A stretch of 38,795 nucleotides of DNA from Nitrospirota bacterium (GCA_014859105.1 JACUUX010000024.1:1-38795); one strand, 5' to 3'; shown: positions 1 to 8,532, numbered from the stretch's first letter. The notes: generated by a model not told the origin, from the sequence alone. Numbers and translations: made by a program.

Positions 1-128
1 ACAAGAATGTTGTTGTCAGGGTGTCGATAGTAGAAGGCAAAAAGAAGAAACAGTCTACCGTTGAAGTCAAATATGGCGATCTTGACAGCGTGCTTGATGG
101 CAAGGTCGCACAGTTCGCAATGTTTTGA
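1..128 (+). CDS. 3' end of an unknown protein (partial)
   Basis: The reading frame is open from base 3 to the TGA at 126-128 and encodes about 41 C-terminal residues. They include a Lys-rich stretch (EGKKKKQSTVEV) and end in VAQFAMF. The start lies outside the window, and I do not recognise the family. A perfect 14-bp terminator hairpin begins two bases after the stop, which supports this being a real gene end. Nothing more can be said about function. Confidence 0.55.
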   Translation, partial: KNVVVRVSIVEGKKKKQSTVEVKYGDLDSVLDGKVAQFAMF

Positions 129-130
129 AA

Positions 131-172
131 AACAGCCTCCGGGGAGTAAACAAACCCCGGAGGCTGTTTTCT
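131..172 (+). terminator. Rho-independent terminator
   Basis: A perfect 14-bp inverted repeat (aacagcctccgggg at 131-144, ccccggaggctgtt at 155-168) surrounds a 10-nt loop and runs into a T-rich stretch. It directly follows the stop codon at 128, so it ends the upstream transcript and separates it from the RadC-like gene. Confidence 0.9.
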
Positions 173-209
173 TAATTTATCATAAGGCTATATTAAGGAG
201 AGACAATAT

Positions 210-638
210 ATGACTTTGCAGCGAATAGAGTTGAAGATCGTGCGGGAAAAAACATCCTCTTATGGAAACTGCGAGTGTATTAAGAATCCTGCTGATGTTT
301 ACGAGATGTTTAAATGGCTTGGGGACGATATCCAGGAGAATTTTTATGTTCTCTGTATGGATACCGGAGGGAAGGCAATAGGATTTTATCTGGCTGCAAA
401 AGGCTCAACTAATTATGCAAATGTGGAGATGGCAAACATAATAAGACCCGCATTGCTGACAAATGCTCCAAGAATAATCCTTATCCACAATCATCCGTCC
501 GGTGACCCGAGACCTTCCAGGGAAGATAAGATGCTTACACAAAGGGTAAAAGAAGCCTGTGACTTATTCGGTATTACACTCAACGACCATGTGATCATAG
601 GATATGAAAGTTACATATCCTGTGCTGAGCAAAAGTAG
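210..638 (+). CDS. Short RadC-family JAB-domain protein
   Basis: The 142-residue protein carries the RadC-type MPN+/JAB metal-binding signature HNHPSGDPRPSREDK (roughly residues 94-108), followed by the typical helix and the DHVIIG strand. Chromosomal RadC is about 220 residues and starts with a helix-hairpin-helix domain. That domain is absent here, which is the usual form on phages, plasmids and islands. The ATG is preceded by AAGGAG at good spacing. The biochemical role of RadC is unsettled: it was historically called a DNA repair protein, but the fold is that of a Zn-dependent isopeptidase. The next gene starts just after or within its 3' end. The family call is firm, the function is not. 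Confidence 0.85.
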   Translation: MTLQRIELKIVREKTSSYGNCECIKNPADVYEMFKWLGDDIQENFYVLCMDTGGKAIGFYLAAKGSTNYANVEMANIIRPALLTNAPRIILIHNHPSGDPRPSREDKMLTQRVKEACDLFGITLNDHVIIGYESYISCAEQK

Positions 639-657
639 AAACGCAGGGGGTAAGAAA

Positions 658-1443
658 TTGAGCATAAACGCTAACATAATAGCATTCAGTCTTGAATATT
701 ATCCTGTTCAATATATAAGCGACAAAAACTTCAAGGAACGCAGGTTATCAGAACTAAAAAGAAACCATGAGTCTATAAAAAGCCAGATAGACCTTATCGA
801 GAAAAAAGTTGCAGGGTGTTCATATCCTGCTTCTTTCACCGATGCAGAATGGCTTTCGGCAGAAAAGAAACGCAGCATCGTGACCCAATGGATGAACTTT
901 GTAAAAAGCGGCTTCAAGCCGGAGAAATTCACAAAAGCTATTTACGAACATCTGCATCTGCACTGCGGGTTTATAGCACACTACAACTTAAGAGGCTTCT
1001 ATCATACTTATTGGGACGATGAGATTATCACATACGCAAAACAAAACAGTATGCTGGTCAGGCCGGTGCCTGCAATATTTTTCAACTGGGAAAGTTTTCT
1101 CAAGCAATTCTGCATCTGGGGAGAATATACTGACATTAACACCGCAATGATGAAAACACTCTTGGATGAGATCGCGAAACTAACTGAGGAGGTTGCTTCC
1201 GAGCTAAAGACAATATACAATCATGATATTAAGAATGCCTATGCGTTGTTTCTCGATGAGAGAGAAGGAATCGAACAAAGAATTGAGGAGATGACAAAAG
1301 AGGTACAGGGTTTAAGATCCAGGCTGGAATCCCTGAATCCCGAAGGCTATCTGGAAGAAATTAAAGAAAGCTACAGAAAAGAATATGGTGACATTATAGA
1401 GCGGGATTATTTTGTTGAGCAGACATGTGTTTTTGTACCGTAA
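658..1443 (+). CDS. Unknown protein with C-terminal coiled coil
   Basis: The protein is 261 residues from the TTG at 658, which has a GGGGG ribosome-binding tract 7-8 bases upstream. An ATG at 604 would add 18 residues but lies inside the RadC-like gene and lacks a site, so I prefer the TTG. Visible features are an acidic/basic helical N-terminus (about residues 25-60), a central part rich in aromatics and His (EHLHLHCGFIAHYN), and a long heptad-like C-terminal segment (EQRIEEMTKEVQGLRSRLESL). There is no signal peptide or membrane span. I recognise no family. Position beside a phage-type RadC protein and a terminator suggests an accessory or mobile-element gene. Confidence 0.6.
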   Translation: MSINANIIAFSLEYYPVQYISDKNFKERRLSELKRNHESIKSQIDLIEKKVAGCSYPASFTDAEWLSAEKKRSIVTQWMNFVKSGFKPEKFTKAIYEHLHLHCGFIAHYNLRGFYHTYWDDEIITYAKQNSMLVRPVPAIFFNWESFLKQFCIWGEYTDINTAMMKTLLDEIAKLTEEVASELKTIYNHDIKNAYALFLDEREGIEQRIEEMTKEVQGLRSRLESLNPEGYLEEIKESYRKEYGDIIERDYFVEQTCVFVP

Positions 1444-1458
1444 TATTGTTTATCTGAC

Positions 1459-1490
1459 AAAAGCGGAGCGCCTTTTGGCCTCCGCTTTTT
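1459..1490 (+). terminator. Rho-independent terminator
   Basis: The stem aaaagcggag (1459-1468) pairs with ctccgctttt (1480-1489), followed by more T residues. It starts 15 bases after the stop of the upstream gene and closes the RadC-like/unknown pair. Confidence 0.85.
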
Positions 1491-1981
1491 TATTTGTAAA
1501 AGACAAGACTTGACATAGATAAGTTGTTGACTTCTTCATCAATGTGCATTCAAAAGGCTTTTCGGAAAAAGCAAAGTACACCTGCAAGCAGAGAGGTTTG
1601 ATGCACGATAAAAAATGATGAATATCATTTGAAGCAAGCACATATAATTTCTTGAGACAGATTTACAAATCTATTGTCAACTGTACACCGTGGCATAAAA
1701 TGGTGACTGTTTAGTACAGCCACAAGTAAACGCAGCAGTTTCGGGCGATACCATAACATTTACCAAGCAAAACATGCATATCTGAAATGGTTTTTTCCTT
1801 TTCTACTAAACAGATATCTCATTCGAGGCAAGGGTGGACTACCCTGTCAATCCGAAATATCCTGACATCGAGATGAAGAAGGGGATTGTGGGGGAGGTTG
1901 TGGAGAAGAAGAAGAGGTATTAATGTTAATTAAAAAAAGAGGGCAACATTCCTCTATGTTACAGATAATTTTGAATGGTCT
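1491..1981. other. Gene-poor stretch with a small coding remnant
   Basis: No convincing gene lies here. Bases 1810-1923 (+) hold an open tail without a start, reading TDISFEARVDYPVNP and ending MKKGIVGEVVEKKKRY before TAA. Its composition looks like a real protein C-terminus, so it may be the last piece of a lost gene whose family I cannot name. The rest is AT-rich and shows no RNA gene or array. Confidence 0.4.
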
Positions 1982-2311
1982 TTATTTTGCTATTTTTCTA
2001 CCAAACCACCATATGGAAAAACCGAAGAGTAACGTACCCATGACCATTATTCCCACTATATCCTTCCATACATAAGTAATACCATTACCCTTGAACAAAA
2101 CACTATAGCCGAAATCGATGAAGTATCTCATTGGTGATATGAGGCTTGCCCACTGCATCCATGATGCCATGGCCTCAGGTGGAGTCCAGGCACCGGAAAG
2201 AAAGAGCATCGGCACAAGGATAAGCAGCATTATCATCATGGCTTGGGGCAGATTTCGTGCTACTGTTGCAATTGCAATACCGAGACTCGACATGGTAAAG
2301 ACATAAATGGC
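1982..2311 (-). pseudogene. ABC-2 type permease, C-terminal fragment
   Basis: About 110 codons remain, with two hydrophobic membrane segments (AMMIMLLILVPMLFLSGAW and the IMVMGTLLFGFSIWW region) and the ABC-2 linker SPMRYFIDFGYS. Family members have about 370 residues with six membrane segments, so only the last third is left. The frame stays open upstream through KAIYVFTMSSLGIA to base 2311, where it stops abruptly at the end of an IS200/IS605-type relic. This was probably the exporter permease working with the ATPase and HlyD genes upstream; it cannot make a functional exporter now. Confidence 0.8.
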
Positions 2312-2445
2312 TTTGACATCCTCCCCATGCCTAAAGGCAGGGGATTCCCGATGATAGCTGAACAGATTTTCTGTTCAAACTGAGCTCACCAACGAGCGTT
2401 TTCAGGTCTTTAAAGACCTGAACATTCCCGAAGTTCTCACCCAGA
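2312..2445 (-). mobile_element. IS200/IS605-family (TnpB-type) 3'-end relic
   Basis: Read on the minus strand, the segment translates to a TnpB-like C-terminal tail (ENFGNVQVFKDLKTLVGELS, then SSGIPCL and TAG). It then shows the characteristic right-end hairpin (CCCC-A-TGCC at 2323-2331 with GGCAGGGG at 2336-2343) and the terminal gaggatgtcaa. In such elements this region doubles as the scaffold of the reRNA/omega RNA. The rest of tnpB and the left end are missing. Permease codons resume directly after the terminal bases. The family call comes from the tail and hairpin pattern; the exact inner boundary near 2445 is approximate. Confidence 0.7.
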
Positions 2446-3370
2446 TGTCCGTCTTCGTTTCTGCAAGAGCAGCGAGGTAAGAAAGTAGCTCTTTCTCCTG
2501 AGCTTTAAGACTCAGGCGAATTTCTATTCCGAAGACTTCTGATGACTCCACTTTATCCCACGACCGTAGCAGTTTTAAAGCCTCATGCTGGGGCTGTGCT
2601 GCAAGCTTTAGAAATTTTCCTGTTAGTCTTGATCTGAGTGAGTCAGGAGTCCCCTCGTCTATCATCTTTCCTTTATGCAGGAATGCAACCTTGTGGCAGC
2701 GCTCTGCCTCATCCATATACGATGTGGTAAGCAGTACTGTAACCTTGCGCTCCTTTACAATGCCTTGTATAATCTGCCAGAAATCCATCCTCGAAATAGG
2801 GTCTACTCCTGTTGTTGGCTCATCAGGGAGCAAAATATCAGGCAAATGGATAAGGGTGCAGATTAAGGCTAATTTCTGTCTCATCCCGCCCGAAAGGTGA
2901 CGTGCCTGTCTGCCGAGAAAGGGCTCAAGCCGTGTCATGTTCAGAAGTTTCTTCCTATTGCTTTCATATATATCTGCTGGAACCTGACGAAGGTCTCGAA
3001 AGAATGCTATGTTTTCAGCCACTGAAAGGCTATCATAAAGGTTTAAACCAAGACCCTGTGGCATGTAACCAATAATATCTTTGATAGCTTCCGGGTTTTT
3101 GATAATATCTATGCCTGCGACTGATGCCTGTCCTTTAGATGCTGAAAGCACGCCTGCCAGTATCTGAATTATGCTGGTCTTGCCTGCCCCGTCAGGGCCT
3201 ATGAGTCCGAATATCTCGCCACGATCTGCATCAAATGAGACATCACAAACAGCCTCAACCTTTTTCTTGCGACCATAATATTTGCAGAGGTTTTCAATCT
3301 TTATAACAGGAAATTCCCCCTCACCCCCCTTTATCAAATGGGGGATGTGGGGATTTAAGGCCTTATCCAC
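2402..3370 (-). pseudogene. ABC transporter ATP-binding protein, truncated
   Basis: One complete nucleotide-binding domain is present: Walker A GPDGAGKTS (residues 58-66), signature LSGGMRQK (159-166), Walker B DILLPDEPTTGVD (178-190) and a switch region LLTTSYMDEAERCH. It resembles the first half of YbhF-type drug-export ATPases, which normally carry a second ATPase domain. After about residue 308 (TDIWVRT) the frame runs into TnpB-derived sequence and ends, so the C-terminus or second half is gone. The assigned start is a GTG overlapping the end of hlyD; residues 7-20 derive from a CCCCC...GGGGG palindrome (around 3324-3345). The domain may fold, but it has no intact permease here. Confidence 0.75.
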
Positions 3371-4336
3371 GGCGTGCCTTCCTTCCAGCGGATGACCGCA
3401 TCGCCGGGCATGCCCGGTTTCAGAAGACCTTCGGAGTTCTCAACCGAGACCTCCACCCCAAATACAAGTTTGACACGCTCCTCCCTGGTCTCCACAGCTT
3501 TCGGTGTGAATTCAGCCTGCCCATATATCTTTGTTATGTTCCCCTTAAATGGCTTATCAGGAAAGGCATCCACAAATACCCTTACCTCGTTTCCGAGTCT
3601 TATTTCCCCTATGTCAGGTTCAGGGATATATACCTTTAAATATAGCTTATCCATATCGACCATCACATAGAGCGGTGTGCCTGGATTGACTATCTCGCCA
3701 ACCTCAACCGGTCGTGAAAGGATGGTCCCGTCTGCCGGGGCATAAATCTTTGTCTCCTGCAGGTCGGCATATACTTCCTGCATTCTGGCTACGGATGCCC
3801 TGTAATTTGCCTCCGCACCCTGGAGCTGCCTTCTCTTTATATTCACTATATCCTTTGCGGCCAGGGCTGCTTCTAAATTCGCCTCTGCCCTTTTAAGCTC
3901 CTTTTCTGCCGCATTTACATCCGCAAGGCTGGTCTCGTGGTTCATCCTGACCCGGTCAAAATCGCTGACAGAAACAAGCTGTTCCTGGAAAAGTGAAGAG
4001 TAGCGTTCAAAATCTCTCCTGGTTTTCTCCAGGACAGCCCTCGTCTTCTCAAGCTGCGCCCTGGCCGCCTTCACAGCAGCCTCGGCTGCATTTATAGATG
4101 CTGTGGTGCTTTTTCCCGTAAATGTGATGTCTAAGGCTGCCTGTTCCACCTGAGCCCTTAGAAGTGAGACATTTTCCTTTGCATTTAGATAACGGGCGTC
4201 AAGCTGGTCCGATTGCAATAATTAACCCTTCCGGGATTTTTTTAATTAATTGACCCCTTATAAACCAGAATAGAGACAGTGCTATGACCAGCACTCCTGA
4301 AACAATCACGACATGTTTGAGCCTTGGTGTTTTCAT
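3355..4336 (-). pseudogene. HlyD-family membrane-fusion protein, internal deletion and frameshift
   Basis: The ATG at 4336 follows a GGAGG site and encodes a membrane anchor (MKTPRLKHVVIVSGVLVIAL, FWFIRGQLIKK) and the start of the periplasmic part (IPEGLIIAIG). That frame stops 14 bases into the body of the gene. The remaining 280 or so codons in another frame hold the rest of an adaptor: the alpha-helical hairpin, the second lipoyl half (YAPADGTILSRPVEVGEIV) and the beta-barrel. The missing part is the first half of the lipoyl domain, about 40-50 residues in relatives. A deletion around 4205-4220 explains both the loss and the frameshift. It would have bridged the exporter to TolC. Confidence 0.8.
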
Positions 4337-4348
4337 GGTTAGCCTCCT

Positions 4349-6031
4349 TCACAACCTTCCCGAACGCAGGATGCCGATCAGCAACCACAGGCCAAGGATG
4401 CTGGCCAATAGGAAACCTGCCAGGCCGAGGAGGGGATAGCCAAACAGTTTTGGGCCCACTTCTGTCTGGAACACTATGGATGAGCCAATAATGAGGGCAG
4501 CGATCACTACCGCAAAGCTCAGACGGTTGCTTGATCTATCAAGTTCTTTGGTGATGCGTTCGAGTCCTCGATGTTCAAATTTTATTCCCAGTTCATCTTT
4601 CTTGATTTTTGTGAGAATCTCTCTCATATCAGATGGCAACTTTTTAAAAAGTATGACGGCATCTCCAACCAGTTTGGAGAGTTCCTTCAACTGTCTGGTA
4701 GGATCAAACCTCCGAATCATAAGTTTCTGGGCATAAGGCCTGGTATGTTCAATAATATTAAATTCAGGATAGAGCATCGTGCCCACACCCTCATTAATCA
4801 CGAGTGCCTTGGTCATCATGACCAGGTCCGGAGGAAACCGCAGCCTGTAATGGCGGATGATGTCCATCAATTCGTTGATAATTATCCCGATATTCAATTG
4901 CTGTAAAGGGACTTCATAGTAGCGTTCAAGAAAATCTGCCAGTTCCAGTCTGAAGGCAGTTCGATCTATTGGTTCTGGTGTAATGCCAATACTGAGAAAG
5001 ATATCTAACATCGAATCTACATCCTTTTCCACGATGGCCGTGAACATAATGCCTATCTGGTAAGCGATTTCCTCATCGAGCATACCTATCATGCCGAAGT
5101 CCACAGGCGCAATCACATTATTTTCAAGGACAAAGAGATTTCCGGGATGGGGATCGGCATGGAAGAAATGGAACTCAAAGACCTCCTTAAGAATAAGGTT
5201 GGCTCCGTTAGTAGCGATGGTCTTACAGTCTAACCCAGCCGCCTGTAATTGTTCCAGGTCTGAGATTTTAATTCCACGAATGTATTCTATGGTCAATACT
5301 TTCGGTGCCGTTAAATCCCGGTATACCTTTGGGATGTAAACGGTCTCATCACCGGCAAAGTATTTTCTAAACCTCTCTATATTTCGGCCTTCTCTAACAA
5401 AATCAAGTTCCCGACGGATGGTTCTGGCAAACTCATCAACAATTCTGACCGGCTCATAATATCTGCTTTCAGGCAGGTGCCGTTCTGCAAGGGTAGCCAA
5501 ATCATGAAGGATGCGGATGTCTGTCTCAATAATGTCTTCAATTGCAGGTCTCTGTACTTTGACTGCCACATCATCACCGGCCTTTGTCCTGGCCCGGTGA
5601 ACCTGAGCAAGAGAGGCAGCAGCTACGGGCTGTTCATCTATGTACTCAAAGAGTCCATTGAGGGGCCGTCCAAGTTGAGCCTCGATGAGGGCTCTGGCAT
5701 CCTCAAACGGAAAGGGTGGCACTCTATCCTGAAGTTTACTGAATTCCTGAATAAACTCAGCAGGAAGTAAATCAGGCCTACTGCTTAATATCTGTCCAAA
5801 TTTTATAAAAGTAGGGCCCAGTTCCTCAAAGGCCAGGCGCACACGCTCGGGGGTCGAGAGGCGTTCGAGCCCTCTTACCTCTTTTTTGAACACCTTTCTC
5901 TGCCAGGGCACGTAGTACCTGGCCTTCAGTCGATCAAGAAGATCTCCAAATCCATATCGGACAAGAACGGTGACAATGTGGCCATATCTCTTCAGATCCT
6001 GATAGGTTTCGCGAACTCTAAAGATTGGCAT
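4349..6031 (-). CDS. ubiB: AarF/ABC1/UbiB-family atypical kinase
   Basis: The 560-residue protein is full length for the family. It shows KFGQ (residues 77-80), the Ala-rich loop AAASLAQVH (137-145), the nucleotide-binding Lys in VAVKVQRP (155-162), the catalytic loop HADPHPGN (291-298) and the metal-binding DFGMIG (311-316). Two hydrophobic segments at the C-terminus (about 505-555) anchor it to the inner membrane. Family members have ATPase activity and support ubiquinone or other isoprenoid-lipid metabolism and lipid movement. No ubiquinone genes are nearby, so the substrate is unknown. It lies 4 bp downstream of two phasin-like genes and 12 bp upstream of the broken hlyD, and appears intact amid a decaying cluster. 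Confidence 0.9.
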   Translation of the reverse strand: MPIFRVRETYQDLKRYGHIVTVLVRYGFGDLLDRLKARYYVPWQRKVFKKEVRGLERLSTPERVRLAFEELGPTFIKFGQILSSRPDLLPAEFIQEFSKLQDRVPPFPFEDARALIEAQLGRPLNGLFEYIDEQPVAAASLAQVHRARTKAGDDVAVKVQRPAIEDIIETDIRILHDLATLAERHLPESRYYEPVRIVDEFARTIRRELDFVREGRNIERFRKYFAGDETVYIPKVYRDLTAPKVLTIEYIRGIKISDLEQLQAAGLDCKTIATNGANLILKEVFEFHFFHADPHPGNLFVLENNVIAPVDFGMIGMLDEEIAYQIGIMFTAIVEKDVDSMLDIFLSIGITPEPIDRTAFRLELADFLERYYEVPLQQLNIGIIINELMDIIRHYRLRFPPDLVMMTKALVINEGVGTMLYPEFNIIEHTRPYAQKLMIRRFDPTRQLKELSKLVGDAVILFKKLPSDMREILTKIKKDELGIKFEHRGLERITKELDRSSNRLSFAVVIAALIIGSSIVFQTEVGPKLFGYPLLGLAGFLLASILGLWLLIGILRSGRL

Positions 6032-6035
6032 AATT

Positions 6036-6326
6036 TTAGGATATTTTCTTTTCTATCTCCTCAAGTCTTTTCAAAATTTCATCCAGCTCTTTTTTAGTAG
6101 GCAGACCCAGTTCGGTTATTACCTTCTGCACAGTTTCGCTTATCTTCCCAACCATCTCTTCTTCCTGCTTTTCAGCCTCCTTAAGCAGCTTATCCACTAT
6201 CTTGAACCTTTCTTCCCTGGTCACCTCTCCACGTTTGACGAGGTCATCAACAAATTCTTCTGCCTTTTCTTTGGTTAGGCTGAATAAGCCTAATCCCAAA
6301 AGCATTGCTTTCTTGATAATGTCCAT
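6036..6326 (-). CDS. Phasin-like small helical protein
   Basis: The protein has 96 residues: a short hydrophobic start (KKAMLLGLGLFSLTKEKAEE), then charged helix with EELVDDLVKRGE-type spacing and a Lys/Glu-rich coiled coil to the end (LDEILKRLEEIEKK). This is the pattern of proteins annotated as polyhydroxyalkanoate-synthesis regulator phasins (COG3937-like), which often neighbour UbiB-type kinases. Its ATG overlaps the stop of the preceding gene (TAATG), pointing to translational coupling. No polyhydroxyalkanoate genes are visible, so a lipid- or membrane-surface role with UbiB is an inference. Confidence 0.7.
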   Translation of the reverse strand: MDIIKKAMLLGLGLFSLTKEKAEEFVDDLVKRGEVTREERFKIVDKLLKEAEKQEEEMVGKISETVQKVITELGLPTKKELDEILKRLEEIEKKIS

Positions 6327-6766
6327 TATTTTCCCTCCTCCTTTCCTTTTATCTTATGGATGACTTCTCTAATCTCAGCCCTGACCTTTTCTGTTGCTTC
6401 CTTGGTAGTTTCTTTAGCCACTTCCAGTGCATGCTCCAGTCCTTTCACTGCTCCATCTTTAGCATCCTTGAGAAAGGCCTTTGTCTTATCTCCTGCATCT
6501 CGTATGGCCTCAATCGCTCCTGTTGCGGCACCGTGAACCACCTCAGTCAATTTACCACCAGCTTCTCCCCATGCCTCGACAGCTCCCCTTACAGCATCTT
6601 CAGTAATTTTTCTTATGCTTTCTCCTTTTGCCTCCGTCTTCTCCAGGACAGCAGTTACTCTTTCCTTTACCTTTTCCCGTACCTCTTTTGGAACCTCTTT
6701 TCCTTTTTTAATGATTTCTGATACATCTTCCTTGATTTTTTCGACGATCTTCTCTGGCATTTTCAT
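6326..6766 (-). CDS. Phasin/LEA-like amphipathic helical protein
   Basis: The 146-residue product is almost entirely Ala/Lys/Glu-rich, with repeating 11-residue amphipathic helices (for example GAATGAIEAIRDAGDKTKAF and GLEHALEVAKETTKEATEKV). It has no Cys, no signal peptide and no membrane span. Apolipoprotein-, LEA- and phasin-type proteins share this composition and coat lipid surfaces. It overlaps the truncated tolC upstream by 4 nt (ATGA) and the smaller phasin-like gene downstream by 1 nt, so all are probably translated from one mRNA. Family assignment rests on composition, so function is open. Confidence 0.6.
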   Translation of the reverse strand: MKMPEKIVEKIKEDVSEIIKKGKEVPKEVREKVKERVTAVLEKTEAKGESIRKITEDAVRGAVEAWGEAGGKLTEVVHGAATGAIEAIRDAGDKTKAFLKDAKDGAVKGLEHALEVAKETTKEATEKVRAEIREVIHKIKGKEEGK

Positions 6767-7611
6767 TTACCTATCTCTTTTCTTTTTACAGCCGCCTCAA
6801 GTGCCTTTACCTCAGGCCGGTTTTTAAGGGCTATTTCTATAGCCTCTTCCATACCTATCGGTAGAGGCTTAACGAATAGGATATACTCAACTTTTGTGGG
6901 ATAATGAATCCCTATCCTTAAGAGGGTATTGAAATGGGAAATCGCCAGATTTCCCTGATTCTCGGCTTTTACCATGTCTTGTCTGGCATGGGCCAGGGCT
7001 ACCTGTGATTTCAGGAGGTCATTTTTGGGGATTAACTCATATTTATACAGGGCCTCGGCGTCCTTAAGGTGGGCCTCCAGATGTCTTACTGCTTCAAGGG
7101 CTACTTCATGGGATTTTTGAGCCTTAAGGATTTGATAATAGCCTTTCTTCACCTCAAGGATAACATCTTTTCTCACCTGGTCTTCATAGTATTTCGCCAT
7201 ACCGAACCCGACCTTTGATAGCTCATATTTATTTTTAAGGGCGAACCCTATAAACACCGGCTGATTCAGGGTTACATCCCACCGGTAATTATCCCTTGTG
7301 CTGGTAGGGATTTTCTGCCCGCCGAAGTTCATAAAAGGTTCCTCGGAGAGCCCACTGTAGCTATAACCAGTGCTCACCTTGGGCCAAAAGTCAGCGTAAT
7401 TTGCCTCTGTTTCGGCCATGGCCTGTAAGACAGCCTCTTTCCGTTCCTGGATGAGGGTGCTGTTTTTGAGAGCAATCCTGATACTTTCTTTTAAGGATAA
7501 GACCCCCTTAATAAGGGGGAGTTCGTCAGATGAAAAGACCAATCCGGCTGTCGTTAAAATAAACAGTACTGAGATTCCTAAAAAGAGGTTCATTCTAAGC
7601 ATTCTTCTCAT
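6763..7611 (-). pseudogene. TolC-family outer-membrane efflux protein, C-terminally truncated
   Basis: A signal peptide (MNLFLGISVLFILTTAGLVF) leads into the first TolC repeat with its coiled-coil helices and the QPVFIGF beta strand. TolC proteins contain two such repeats in about 450 residues. Here the second repeat has only begun (AIEIALKNRPEVKALEAAVK) when the frame stops, leaving about 282 residues. The product cannot form the usual 12-strand trimeric barrel. The start was set at the ATG at 7611, inside the end of tetR. Residues just after the signal peptide (LPLIKGV) are encoded by a perfect CCCCC...GGGGG palindrome at 7503-7519. The stop forms an ATGA overlap with the next gene. Confidence 0.75.
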
Positions 7612-8224
7612 GGCTGATAGCAATCCCTTCAAATAGCATGGTTAGTAAATTTTGAATCCTTGATTTCAACGGTCTTTTTACCGGTTTTGAGATCCAATGG
7701 AAGATAAAGGAGTTGATTATTCCAGCTAAACCATGTGCGATCTCCTCAGGATTAAGTGGCTTGATCTCTTTACGCATGATCCCTTCCTCAATGATATTTT
7801 GAAGAATCATAAGATATCGTTCATATAGTTGATTTATCCTTAAACCGAGGTCTTCCTTTACTGTCCACTCGAAGCCACTTCTCTCGGAAATGAAGATCTT
7901 GAAGAAATCCCTGTGATCCTCAAAGAAATCAAAGGCTGTAGTAACGAGAGCCTTAAGTTTATCCATGCTCGAATCAAAACGTGATACAGCCTTTTCTATC
8001 AGAGAGAATAGTTGTTCTGTCTTTTCAGTAATGAGTGTGAAGTAAATGTCCTCTTTACTTGGGAAAAACTGATAGAGGGTAGCCATACCGAACTCAGAGG
8101 CATCTGCTATCTCGGCCAGAGTGGTTCTAAAAAAGCCTTTTTGGGCAAAGAGCTTTTCTGCTACATTAAGTATCTCCTGCCGCCTTGCCCGCTTTTCCCT
8201 TTCGCGCCTACCCATCTTCTCCAT
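7595..8224 (-). CDS. TetR/AcrR-family transcriptional regulator
   Basis: The 209-residue protein has a canonical N-terminal TetR helix-turn-helix: RQEILNVAEKLFAQKGF, then TTLAEIADASEFGMATLYQF and FPSKEDIYFTLI (about residues 15-70). A helical ligand-binding domain follows. I chose the ATG at 8224; a TTG at 8230 is a less likely alternative. It heads the efflux cluster and its 3' end overlaps tolC, so it most likely represses this operon. AT-rich inverted and direct repeats immediately upstream are good operator candidates. The gene looks intact although its target genes are broken. Confidence 0.9.
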   Translation of the reverse strand: MEKMGRREREKRARRQEILNVAEKLFAQKGFFRTTLAEIADASEFGMATLYQFFPSKEDIYFTLITEKTEQLFSLIEKAVSRFDSSMDKLKALVTTAFDFFEDHRDFFKIFISERSGFEWTVKEDLGLRINQLYERYLMILQNIIEEGIMRKEIKPLNPEEIAHGLAGIINSFIFHWISKPVKRPLKSRIQNLLTMLFEGIAISHEKNA

Positions 8225-8242
8225 AAGCAACCTTGTTAATAA

Positions 8243-8303
8243 TTAGAATTTATATTCTAATTTAGAATTATTATTTTTAATTTAGAATAGAGATAATTGT
8301 CAA
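8243..8303 (-). promoter_or_regulatory. Candidate TetR operator and promoter
   Basis: TTAGAAT (8243-8249) and ATTCTAA (8254-8260) form an inverted repeat with a 4-bp centre. The motif aatttagaat recurs at 8259-8268 and 8279-8288, exactly 20 bp apart. A consensus TTGACA -35 box is on the minus strand at 8303-8298, so the repeats cover the expected -10 and downstream region. This suits autorepression by the adjacent TetR protein. The -10 element itself is not clear. Confidence 0.5.
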
Positions 8304-8532
8304 GTTTTTTCGTAAGTTATTGAATCAATGGGCTTGGCCGAGGCTTGCTGGAGATTAACCTCTCTTGCAAGGCTAAGGATAAGTTTGGAGGCGTGAAGGC
8401 TCAAGCCCTTGTCTCGAAAGCCTTCGGGAAATGTTCCGTGCGAGGCGTTCTGGTTCCTGTTGTAGTCCGGTCACGAGCTACAATTAAGACAAAAAGCGGG
8501 TCCCGGAGATTCAAGAAAACATAAGGAGAACA

